The translations under genes and the position numbers were made by a program. Shown here piece by piece: positions 1 to 6,312 of a stretch of 6,312 nucleotides of DNA. The first letter of the stretch is position 1; each line of letters opens with the position of its first letter. Source of the stretch: UBA5359 sp028699365 [NCBI: bacterium] (GTDB taxonomy: Bacteria > UBP13 > UBA5359). Under the pieces are notes generated by a model. That model saw nothing but the letters and a program-made list of their open reading frames with translations, searched no databases and had not been told where the DNA came from. Location of the stretch: assembly GCA_028699365.1 (NCBI GenBank), contig JAQVUQ010000166.1, positions 1 through 6,312 of the forward strand, read 5' to 3'.

Positions 1-960
1 ATCAAAGTCCTCTACTATACCCGGGTTGCGGATGTAGTCCGTGACGGAGCAGGGATAGTCGGTCTGGTAACGGCAAACAAGGATGGGCTGCAGAATATGG
101 AGGCCGATGTCTTCATAGATGCTACCGGTGACGGCGATATGGCCGCATTGGCAGGTGTCCCGTATGAGCAGGGCAGGCAGGAAGACGGCCGGATGCAGGG
201 AGTGACCCTTGTCTTCAGATTGGGCGGCGTGGAGGGATACTTCGGAAGGTGCTATGCGGACCGTGATGAGGTGAAGCGGTGCGACGCCGTCCTGGAACAG
301 GCCTGGAAAGAGGGCAAAGTATCCGGTAAGTATCATGTGGGTTGCGTCAATTCCATTCCCGGAATGCCGGGAGTGGTAGCAGTGAACAGCCAGCATACCC
401 ACGGCATAGACGGCACCAACGCCGATGATCTGACTATGGCGACGATCAAGGGCCGAAGAGAGATAAGAGAGATGGTGGAGTTATTCAGACAGCATCTCAG
501 GGGCTTTGAGAAGAGCTACCTGCTGGATACGGCAGCCGTAGTCGGAGTCAGGGAGACCCGGCGCATAACGGGGGAATACACGTTGACCGAGGAAGATGTG
601 CTCGGAGCCCGGAAGTTCGAGGACGGCATCGCCAACGGCGCCTGGGCCATCGACTGCCATCTCGAAGCGTTCAAGCCCAGGACGGAAGAGGAGGTATTCC
701 TGAATACGGGGCAGTATTACAATATACCTTACCGCTGTCTTATTCCCAAAGGGATAGATAATCTGCTGCTGGCCGGGCGGTGCATCTCCACTACTCATCT
801 GGCTCTGGCGGCCTTCAGAATAATGTCGCAGTGTATGGCCGTGGGGCAGGCCGCCGGAACGGCCGCAGCCCTCTGCCTTGATGAAGGCTGCAAGCCGCGA
901 AATCTGGATGTTCAGGTTCTTCAGAAGGCGTTGACGAGCGACGGCGCACTGTTCGAGTAA
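1..960 (+). CDS. FAD-dependent oxidoreductase (FAD_oxidored type), 5'-truncated
   Basis: The frame is open from base 1 to the TAA at 958-960, giving 319 residues of a protein that begins upstream of the window. Its visible part matches the FAD_oxidored family (Pfam PF12831 type). It has a strand reading IKVLYYTRVADVV, then IDATGDGDMAALAG (about residues 38-51), the classic substrate/FAD-contact segment of this family. A C-terminal block with IPYRCLIPKGIDNLLLAGRC, then STTHLALAAFRIMSQCMAVG and AAGTAAALC, is the usual second FAD-binding stretch. The N-terminal GxGxxG Rossmann motif and roughly 100-140 residues are missing because of the window edge, not because the gene is broken. Such enzymes are presumed flavin-dependent redox enzymes; their substrates are mostly unknown, and they often sit beside glycoside hydrolases in polysaccharide-degrading bacteria. 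The location cannot be judged without the N-terminus. The next gene starts 21 bases downstream, so cotranscription is likely. The ATG at 97 is internal, because coding sequence continues upstream of it. Confidence 0.87.
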   Translation: MKVLYYTRVADVVRDGAGIVGLVTANKDGLQNMEADVFIDATGDGDMAALAGVPYEQGRQEDGRMQGVTLVFRLGGVEGYFGRCYADRDEVKRCDAVLEQAWKEGKVSGKYHVGCVNSIPGMPGVVAVNSQHTHGIDGTNADDLTMATIKGRREIREMVELFRQHLRGFEKSYLLDTAAVVGVRETRRITGEYTLTEEDVLGARKFEDGIANGAWAIDCHLEAFKPRTEEEVFLNTGQYYNIPYRCLIPKGIDNLLLAGRCISTTHLALAAFRIMSQCMAVGQAAGTAAALCLDEGCKPRNLDVQVLQKALTSDGALFE

Positions 961-966
961 CAGGTT

Positions 967-973
967 GAAGGGG
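967..973 (+). promoter_or_regulatory. Ribosome binding site deciding the start of the beta-helix gene
   Basis: GAAGGGG lies 8 bases before the ATG at 982, a normal Shine-Dalgarno spacing. An in-frame GTG at 973 overlaps the last base of this purine run, so it would have no properly spaced ribosome binding site. The ATG at 982 is therefore preferred. It also yields a compact signal peptide beginning MKVSK. The site lies directly after the stop codon of the oxidoreductase gene, which suggests translational coupling. Confidence 0.6.
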
Positions 974-981
974 TGACGAGG

Positions 982-1065
982 ATGAAGGTTTCTAAACTGG
1001 CCCTGGTTATGTGTATACTCACTTCGGTAGGTTCATTCTTTTATGGCAGCGGCACGGCTCAAGCG
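982..1065 (+). other. Sec signal peptide coding segment
   Basis: The first 28 residues have a short basic start (MKVSK), a hydrophobic core (LALVMCILTSVGSFF) and a signal peptidase I site AQA before TEYYVA, where the mature beta-helix cap begins. A cysteine at position 11 is preceded by LVM, which does not fit a lipobox because Met sits where Gly, Ala or Ser is expected. Export as a soluble protein is therefore favoured over a lipoprotein. Confidence 0.8.
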
Positions 1066-4000
1066 ACCGAATATTACGTAGCTCTTAACGGCAACGATGC
1101 CTGGTCAGGCACTTTGCCGGCGCCCAATCCCGGGGAGACGGATGGACCTTTTGCCACGCTGCCTCACGCCAGAGATGTCGTTCGCAATTTGATATCACAA
1201 GGGCTGACCGCGCCGGTGAGTGTTGTTGTGCGGGGAGGAACGTATTACTTATCCGAGCCTGTGGTGCTCGGCCCTGAAGATTCCGGTGAATCGGAGACAC
1301 TCTCCGTAACCTGGAAGGGGTACCCGGGTGAAAAGGTGGTCTTAAGCGGCGGTAAAGTAATCAATGGCGGCTGGTCCTTACTTGATGATAATATATACTA
1401 TACGGATATCCCTGAAGCGAGCGGCGGCAATTGGAAGTTCCGCCAGCTTTTTGTAGACGACAGGCGGGAGATATGTGCCCGTTATCCCAACTATGATCCG
1501 AGCGATATCCTGAACAACGGGTGGCTCCATGCCATGGATGTCGGGTTCGGGTATATTCTTGCCGGCCTGGCAACATCGGGTGACTATGCGGAATATGAGT
1601 TCGATGTTCCGGAAGCCGGGCAATATCACCTGTGGGCAGCTTATGCTACTACGTATGAGAATATCAATACCTCTCTGACCTGCCTCATCGACAATGGAAA
1701 TGTCGCCCTGGCACAGATGCCTCCCAGCGGGGGCTGGAGGGATGTTGCCTGGACTGAGGTGGCAACCGTCAATGTAAGCAGCAGCGGCAATCATACCATG
1801 CGATGGAACAATACGTCGTCTCCCGGGCGGCAGGTTTACTTCGATGCTTTTGTGTTAACGACAAATTCGAACTTTACCCCGCAAGGGCCGCCGAATCCTC
1901 TGCCGGAATTGGCGGAAAATGAGAAGCGCGTTGTTATTCAGGCAGAGTTGAAAACGGCTGGAAGCTGCTCGGCAGTGCCGTTTCAGGTATATGAGTGTTC
2001 CGGTTACACTCCTGATTACGATCGCAAGTACCGGGTTTACTGCAGCAGGGGCACCATTCGTGAAAGCTGGATCGATGCGCCCCAGGCGGAGATGAACATC
2101 TTTGCCTACGCGGGATGGTATAATGAAATTGTCCAAATTGCCGGTGTTGACTTGAACGATTCATATATTTCCATAACCGGCAGCGAATGCCAGGGGGATA
2201 TCAGAGCGGGGAACAGGTTTTTTGTGGAAAATGTACTGGAGGAACTGGACTCCCCGGGTGAGTGGTACCTCGACTATACGACCGGCCGCCTCTATTATCG
2301 GCCGATAAGCGGATCGCCGGGTGGATCAACGGTCATTGCTCCCAAAATTAAAAAGATATTCCATCTCTCTGCGGCAGAGCCCGACAGGGTGCAATATATT
2401 ACGATCAGCGATTTCACCTTCGAGCATACGGATTATTCACCCGATTATGCGGAAGTCAGGACGGCGCGCGATGGAGCGGTAATTCTAGAAAACGCGCAGC
2501 ATTGTGCGGTCAGGGACTGCAGCTTTGAAAATATAGGCGGGTACGGTATCTGGCTGGACAAGGATTGCCAGTATAATGAAATAGCCGGGAACAGGGTTAC
2601 GCTGGCAGGCGCAGGAGGGGTATTGCTGACTGCTTCCTCAACAACCTATGCGCCGATTAACAACACTATATCCGGCAACCATATTCATCATTGCGGACAT
2701 ATCCACAAGTATGTTTCAGGCGTGCATCTCGACAGCCGTCCTTCGGCGATGATCAATTCCCCGGGAAATACGGTCAGCGGCAACCTGATTTCCCATATGC
2801 CCAGGCTGGGTATCTTTGCTTACAGGTATCAGGCCGGCAATACCTTTGAATTCAATCATATTCACCATGTCATGCTCGAAACCGACGACGGCGGCGGCAT
2901 ACACATCAATCAGGGCGGCACCGGGTATCAATGCCCGGCTACCGTTATCAGGAATAACCTTATTCATGACGTGATGGGATGGCGTATATATTCGAGCGAC
3001 TTGACGTTCAGACGCAGGTACGGGTTAGGCATTTATCTGGACGGAAGCACAAGTTGTTGCGATATCGGGGATAATATCATCTACGGAACGTCTTACGGCG
3101 GGGTGTTTATTAACGGCGGCAATGATAACAACGTGGAGAACAACGTTCTTGGCCGGGATGTGTTCCGTCAACTCTGGGTGGATAACTACAGGTATCCTCT
3201 GTCGATGTCCGGCAATATATTCAACCGCAATATCGTATGCGGTACAGATACCGATTACTGGGGTGCCGTCGACGATTACGACACCGGCATACTGGCTTCC
3301 GATTATAATCTCTTCTATCATCCTGATCCCGTCAAGGAATTTGTCGTGGATGCTGTTAACAAGACCTTTTATGAGTGGCAGAGCATAGGATACGATGCCA
3401 ATTCGCTTGTCGGAGATCCGCTGTTCAGCGACGCAGATAACGACGACTACTCGCTTGAGTTCGATTCACCCGCATTCGGGCTCGGCTTCACCCCGATCAA
3501 GGATATCTATAACAGAGAAGAGGGAGCGTGCGGGTACTGGAATTTCAATATCGGAGAGGGTACCTGGATACTGGATTGCTCCGGGAACGGCAACGACGGC
3601 ACGGTGACCGGCGGCGGTTCGTATGGGGATGGTAAGGCAGGGAGTGCCCTGGAGTTCGACGGAGTGAACGATTATGTGGATTGCGGCAATGATGCCGGCC
3701 TGAGCATAACGGGAGATTTGACGATCGCCGCCTGGGTCAAGTTCGATGAGACGGCCTCCGGGTATCAATGGTTTGTCTGCAAAGACTTTGCGAGAGAGTA
3801 CTGCTTCGGCGTCACCAGTCCGACCGGGTATTTAAGGTTTTACCACGGCGATGGCGCCTATGAGGCGGGAAACAGCGCCGGAGCCGGCCTGGTCAGGGGG
3901 CAATGGATACATGTGGCCGTTACCAGGTCGGCAGATCCCAAGGAGGTCAAGTTCTACGTCAATGGGACATATGTGTCGACATGGAACTACACCAAGACAC

Positions 4001-4782
4001 CTGTAGCAGGCACTCATGCCGTTTGGCTGGGCACCAGAACCGACCTGTATTCCTATCTGAACGGTGCTATGGATGAGGTGAGGATCTATAGCCGGGTTCT
4101 GGACCAGGATGAGATCTACAACGATTATCTCAGGGGAAATATCAGAGCCGAGTGGCGTTTTGATGAAGGGAACGGCATTGCCGTGGTCAAAGATATCAGC
4201 GGCAACATCAATCATGGTGCACTTCAGAATATGGAGACGGAGCAGTGCCGGGTGGACGGCACGACGGGCAAAGCGCTCGACTTTGCCCTGGAGTTCGACG
4301 GAGTGAACGATTATGTGGATTGCGGCAACGATGCCGGCCTGAGCATAACGGGAGATTTGACGATCGCCGCCTGGGTCAAGTTCGATGAATCAGCTTCCGG
4401 CTATCAATGGTTTGTATGTAAAGACTATTCGAGAGAATACTGCTTCGGTGCCACCAGTCCGACCGGGTATTTAAGGTTTTACCATGGCGATGGCACGTAT
4501 GAGGCAGGGAACAGCGCCGGGGCCGGCCTGGTCAAGGGGCAATGGATGCACGTGGCCGTTACCAGGTCGGCGGATCCCAAGGAGGTCAAGTTCTACGTCA
4601 ATGGGACCTATGTGTCGACCTGGAACTACAGCAAAACTCCCATCGCGGGCACTCAGGCTGTTCGGCTGGGCACCAGGAACGATCTCTATTCCTATCTTAA
4701 CGGCGCCATGGACAGGGTGCATATTTTCGACAAAGTCCTGAACGGGAATGAGATTTATAAACTATGGCAGGAAGGCCTGTGA
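982..4782 (+). CDS. Secreted right-handed beta-helix glycoside hydrolase, GH141-like, with inserted CBM-like domain and two LamG domains
   Basis: This is a 1266-residue protein, counting from the ATG at 982. Residues 1-28 form a Sec signal peptide ending in AQA. A cap follows with EYYVALNGNDAWSG, DGPFATLPHARDVV, VVVRGGTYYLSEPVVLGPED and FRQLFVDDRREICARYPN, the N-terminal signature of GH141-like beta-helix proteins. Residues about 188-303 look like an inserted carbohydrate-binding beta-sandwich. The cap resumes with AEMNIFAYAGWYNEI (369) and GNRFFVENVLEELDSPGEWY (from about 410). The parallel beta-helix runs from about 474 to 775, rich in N-x-I/V and G-I/V turns, and closes with SLVGDPLFSDADNDDYSLEF near 808. 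D635/D636 (TDDGGGI) and D687 (GIYLDG) are candidate catalytic acids by analogy with the two aspartates of GH141; this is inference. Residues about 848-1051 and 1055-1266 are two LamG/concanavalin-like domains, probably glycan binding. There is no C-terminal anchor, dockerin or sorting tag, so it is probably released or periplasmic. GH141 members include an alpha-L-fucosidase and a xylanase, so the substrate cannot be assigned. The beta-helix and LamG calls are firm. The GH141 assignment is about even odds; an unclassified pectate-lyase-like helix is the alternative. Confidence 0.85.
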   Translation: MKVSKLALVMCILTSVGSFFYGSGTAQATEYYVALNGNDAWSGTLPAPNPGETDGPFATLPHARDVVRNLISQGLTAPVSVVVRGGTYYLSEPVVLGPEDSGESETLSVTWKGYPGEKVVLSGGKVINGGWSLLDDNIYYTDIPEASGGNWKFRQLFVDDRREICARYPNYDPSDILNNGWLHAMDVGFGYILAGLATSGDYAEYEFDVPEAGQYHLWAAYATTYENINTSLTCLIDNGNVALAQMPPSGGWRDVAWTEVATVNVSSSGNHTMRWNNTSSPGRQVYFDAFVLTTNSNFTPQGPPNPLPELAENEKRVVIQAELKTAGSCSAVPFQVYECSGYTPDYDRKYRVYCSRGTIRESWIDAPQAEMNIFAYAGWYNEIVQIAGVDLNDSYISITGSECQGDIRAGNRFFVENVLEELDSPGEWYLDYTTGRLYYRPISGSPGGSTVIAPKIKKIFHLSAAEPDRVQYITISDFTFEHTDYSPDYAEVRTARDGAVILENAQHCAVRDCSFENIGGYGIWLDKDCQYNEIAGNRVTLAGAGGVLLTASSTTYAPINNTISGNHIHHCGHIHKYVSGVHLDSRPSAMINSPGNTVSGNLISHMPRLGIFAYRYQAGNTFEFNHIHHVMLETDDGGGIHINQGGTGYQCPATVIRNNLIHDVMGWRIYSSDLTFRRRYGLGIYLDGSTSCCDIGDNIIYGTSYGGVFINGGNDNNVENNVLGRDVFRQLWVDNYRYPLSMSGNIFNRNIVCGTDTDYWGAVDDYDTGILASDYNLFYHPDPVKEFVVDAVNKTFYEWQSIGYDANSLVGDPLFSDADNDDYSLEFDSPAFGLGFTPIKDIYNREEGACGYWNFNIGEGTWILDCSGNGNDGTVTGGGSYGDGKAGSALEFDGVNDYVDCGNDAGLSITGDLTIAAWVKFDETASGYQWFVCKDFAREYCFGVTSPTGYLRFYHGDGAYEAGNSAGAGLVRGQWIHVAVTRSADPKEVKFYVNGTYVSTWNYTKTPVAGTHAVWLGTRTDLYSYLNGAMDEVRIYSRVLDQDEIYNDYLRGNIRAEWRFDEGNGIAVVKDISGNINHGALQNMETEQCRVDGTTGKALDFALEFDGVNDYVDCGNDAGLSITGDLTIAAWVKFDESASGYQWFVCKDYSREYCFGATSPTGYLRFYHGDGTYEAGNSAGAGLVKGQWMHVAVTRSADPKEVKFYVNGTYVSTWNYSKTPIAGTQAVRLGTRNDLYSYLNGAMDRVHIFDKVLNGNEIYKLWQEGL
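1543..1890 (+). other. Inserted CBM-like beta-sandwich domain within the beta-helix protein
   Basis: Residues about 188-303 interrupt the cap that normally runs from the RARYPN-like strand to the AEVHVF-like strand in related proteins. The segment has the features of a small jelly-roll carbohydrate-binding domain: GDYAEYEFDVPEAGQYHLWA at its start, an Asp-Asn-Gly turn (CLIDNGN), a WRDVAWTEVATVNV strand with an SGNHTMRW hairpin, and the terminal VYFDAFVLTTNSNFTPQG. The last matches the usual 'DAxxLTxDxxFxP' ending of such domains. A further stretch, about 304-368, with three cysteines (GSCSAVPFQVYECSG, then VYCSRG) follows before the cap resumes and is not assigned. Boundaries are estimated by eye. 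The exact CBM family is not identified. Confidence 0.6.
3646..4074 (+). repeat. Direct repeat copy 1: core of first LamG domain
   Basis: This 429-base in-frame unit encodes 143 residues from ALEFDG to LNGAMD. It recurs exactly 639 bases downstream with no insertion or deletion. By eye there are about 43 base differences (about 90% identity) and 12 residue differences (131 of 143 identical). Bases 3646-3749 carry only one difference, while the remaining 325 bases carry about 42. The domain's first strand lies upstream (GACGYWNFNIGEGTWILDCS, from residue 848) and is outside the conserved unit. The unit is part of a LamG-like jelly roll, a fold commonly involved in glycan binding. Confidence 0.9.
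4285..4713 (+). repeat. Direct repeat copy 2: core of second LamG domain
   Basis: This is the second copy of the 429-base unit. Upstream of 4284 the similarity ends abruptly. The domain's own first strand (RAEWRFDEGNGIAVVKDISG) and linker differ from those of copy 1, sharing only the usual LamG pattern. Just before the unit the protein reads GKALDF followed by ALEFDG, so an equivalent strand appears twice at the join. After the unit the last about 20 residues also diverge (RVHIFDKVLNGNEIY against EVRIYSRVLDQDEIY), and the gene ends with KLWQEGL. The reading frame is intact throughout. Confidence 0.9.
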
Positions 4783-4850
4783 ATAGTCTCTGTGAGGACC
4801 AGGGAAGCTTAAAGAGCCTGTAGAGGAGTAAGTTCAATAAATACACCACG

Positions 4851-4856
4851 AAGGAG
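4851..4856 (+). promoter_or_regulatory. Strong ribosome binding site of the propeller gene
   Basis: AAGGAG stands 7 bases before the ATG at 4864. An in-frame TAA at 4858-4860 sits between them, so no earlier in-frame start is possible and the start is fixed. The 81-base gap before this gene (4783-4863) shows no convincing hairpin with a T-run and no clear promoter, so readthrough from the beta-helix gene is likely. Confidence 0.85.
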
Positions 4857-4863
4857 TTAACGT

Positions 4864-6312
4864 ATGCACCTGTATTTTTTCGACGACGAGTACATTGCCC
4901 ACAAATCCGACCTCGCAAGGGTCCCCGGCCCGGTGGACAGGCTGGGGACAATACTGGAGAGCGATGACTACTGGTATGACGTTTTTGCGGGCACCATTAT
5001 ACCGCTTGACGGCGGAGGCTGGCGCGCCTACATGGACGCGTATAAAAAAGGTAACGACATATGCAGTAACAGCGCGAACAGCGGGGTGGTGGTGTGCGAA
5101 AGTTCCAACGGCATAGACTGGCATGAAGTCCCGCTCAATTTTTACTCCGATCCATCCGTAACCTCCGGCCGCATCAAAATGGAGAACATACCCTCGGACT
5201 ACGATGGAGTGTTTATCCAGCCGCAGGTGGTTCCTATCGAGGACGGCTGCAGAATGTACGCCTGGTTCCACGGATCGAGAGGCGGCTTTCCTATCAAGAG
5301 GTTTATTGCCGCGGACAGCGCGGACGGATACACCTTTGCGCTGAGAGACTTCGATAAGCCGGCCGTCTACCACCCCGGCGAACTCGGCCCCAGGAGAAAC
5401 GAGGCCGGGCTTGCGCCGGCGGACTTTGCAGCCGCGAACAGGCCGGTGCTTGCACCGGAAGAGGTGCTGCACATAAAACGTTTGCGTTCCAACGATGCCA
5501 CGTATGTCTACTACTCTGAGGAGAAGAAAGAGTATATAATGTACACCCCGTTCCTGCTTCCCAACCTTGAGAGCAACCCCAGGAGCAAGGACTGGGACAG
5601 CCCTCGCGGAGTGGTGAGAAGCATATCCATGCGAACGAGCCGGGACGGGATATCTTTCTCTGACCCGCAGCTTCTTCTTGTGCCGGACGAATGCGATCCC
5701 CTCGACCGGCAGCTCTACCATATGTCGGTGCACAGGCAGGACGGCTGGCATGTAGGCTTCATCGGCGACTACAGAATACTCGATCAGACGGTGGATATCC
5801 AGCTCGCCTTCAGCCGCGATGGAGTCTCCTGGCAGCGCCCTATGCGCACCCCCTTCTTCGCCCGGGGCGGGGAGGGCAGCTTCGATTCCACCAGTATAGC
5901 CGCAGCGAGCAGCCTGATCGATGCGGGCGATGACTGGATACTCATGTACAACGGCCGCTCGACTCCTCACAATTACCTGGGAGAACATTCCTTTAGTCCC
6001 GGACTGGCACGCTTCGGCAAGCGGCGGTTCATGGGTCTTCGCACCGGTGGGGGCGCATCGTTCCTGCTCACGAAGCCGTTCATTCTCACAGAGCCGGAGA
6101 TAACCGTTGACGCAGATATCAAGGGGCTCCTGTACGCGGAGCTGTGCGATGCCTTCGGCATCCCCATCGCCGGATACCGCCGTGAAGATTTCATACCCCT
6201 AAACGGAGACAGCAGGAAGCACGTGCTTGGATGGAAGAGCAAAACCACGCAGGATTACCGGTACGATGCCGTATCGTTACGGCTGGAGATTACAGACGGC
6301 ACAGTGTATGCC
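4864..6312 (+). CDS. Five-bladed beta-propeller protein, GH32/GH43-like fold, 3'-truncated
   Basis: The ATG at 4864 opens 483 codons with no stop before the window edge. There is no signal peptide: the protein starts MHLYFFDDEYIAHKSDL, the first strand and 'FxDDxxI' motif common to this propeller family, so a cytoplasmic location is likely. Four blade-like repeats of S-x-D/N-G-x-x-W/F are visible: ESSNGIDW (79-86), DSADGYTF (151-158), TSRDGISF (258-265) and FSRDGVSW (316-323). A conserved block follows with FDSTSI and WILMYNGRSTPHN. The C-terminal beta-sandwich has LLTKPF, a D-x-x-G-x-P-I-x-G stretch (DAFGIPIAGY), NGDSRKHVLGWKSK and a final LRLEITDGTVYA. Related proteins normally end within a few residues of a 'LYxFxF' strand, so probably only about 5 residues are missing. 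These proteins share the fold of GH32, GH43 and GH130 enzymes but are mostly annotated as hypothetical. Activity on oligosaccharides is inference, and no catalytic acids can be assigned with confidence. Confidence 0.8.
   Translation, partial: MHLYFFDDEYIAHKSDLARVPGPVDRLGTILESDDYWYDVFAGTIIPLDGGGWRAYMDAYKKGNDICSNSANSGVVVCESSNGIDWHEVPLNFYSDPSVTSGRIKMENIPSDYDGVFIQPQVVPIEDGCRMYAWFHGSRGGFPIKRFIAADSADGYTFALRDFDKPAVYHPGELGPRRNEAGLAPADFAAANRPVLAPEEVLHIKRLRSNDATYVYYSEEKKEYIMYTPFLLPNLESNPRSKDWDSPRGVVRSISMRTSRDGISFSDPQLLLVPDECDPLDRQLYHMSVHRQDGWHVGFIGDYRILDQTVDIQLAFSRDGVSWQRPMRTPFFARGGEGSFDSTSIAAASSLIDAGDDWILMYNGRSTPHNYLGEHSFSPGLARFGKRRFMGLRTGGGASFLLTKPFILTEPEITVDADIKGLLYAELCDAFGIPIAGYRREDFIPLNGDSRKHVLGWKSKTTQDYRYDAVSLRLEITDGTVYA

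Noticed and set aside
973-975. GTG as an alternative start of the beta-helix gene
   Set aside because: It overlaps the Shine-Dalgarno-like run at 967-973, leaving no spacing, and adds only three residues (MTR) before the better placed ATG at 982.
1012-1014. Lipoprotein cysteine in the signal peptide of the beta-helix protein
   Set aside because: The preceding residues are LVM, which lack the small residue required directly before a lipobox cysteine. The cysteine also falls in the middle of the hydrophobic core, well before the better AQA cleavage site.
1085-4722. Several - strand and alternative + strand open frames of 65-138 codons within the beta-helix gene
   Set aside because: They lie inside a convincing 1266-residue coding region, have low-complexity or unrecognisable translations, and the two over the LamG domains simply mirror the repeat.
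4783-4850. Terminator or promoter in the gap after the beta-helix gene
   Set aside because: Short palindromes such as AGGCCT and AAGCTT occur, but no stable stem followed by a T-run and no well spaced -35/-10 pair could be found by eye.
4834-5988. A 384-codon open frame on the - strand opposite the propeller gene
   Set aside because: Its codons are exactly in register with those of the + strand gene, the usual mirror frame produced by RNY-type codon bias. The translation shows no recognisable family or sensible domain pattern, while the + strand product has clear propeller motifs and a strong ribosome binding site.

Overview
The window holds three genes, all on the + strand and closely spaced, with the first cut at its 5' end and the last cut at its 3' end. 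They encode (1) the C-terminal two thirds of an FAD-dependent oxidoreductase (bases 1-960), (2) a 1266-residue secreted right-handed beta-helix protein that looks like a GH141-type glycoside hydrolase with an inserted carbohydrate-binding-like domain and two C-terminal LamG domains (982-4782), and (3) most of a cytosolic-looking beta-propeller protein resembling the GH32/GH43 fold (4864-6312). The gaps are 21 and 81 bases, each with a Shine-Dalgarno-like sequence before the next start. No terminator or promoter is evident between the genes, so a single transcription unit is likely. No RNA gene, mobile element, CRISPR array or attachment site was seen.

The organism is bacterial: it has Shine-Dalgarno leaders, operon-like packing and a Sec signal peptide. 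The combination of a FAD_oxidored-type protein, a long beta-helix hydrolase ending in LamG domains, and a propeller protein of this kind is familiar from PVC-group polysaccharide degraders (Planctomycetes/Phycisphaerae, Lentisphaerae, Kiritimatiellae) and related uncultured lineages. Moderate GC and frequent ATA (Ile) and AGG (Arg) codons fit but do not decide it. This taxonomic reading is an inference of low to moderate confidence.

Functionally the window reads as part of a carbohydrate-degradation locus. The beta-helix protein would be exported and cut, and probably bind, a complex glycan. The propeller protein has no signal peptide and may act on released oligosaccharides in the cytoplasm. 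The oxidoreductase may act on a sugar or sugar-derived product. Substrates cannot be read from the sequence. The clearest structural oddity is the pair of LamG domains in the second gene. They share a 429-base in-frame direct repeat about 90% identical at the DNA level, with a sharp left edge, an almost unchanged first 104 bases, and a leftover strand at the join. This points to partial duplication and probably later conversion between the copies. I see no evidence for a wholly new type of system. The noteworthy points are the domain architecture and this repeat.
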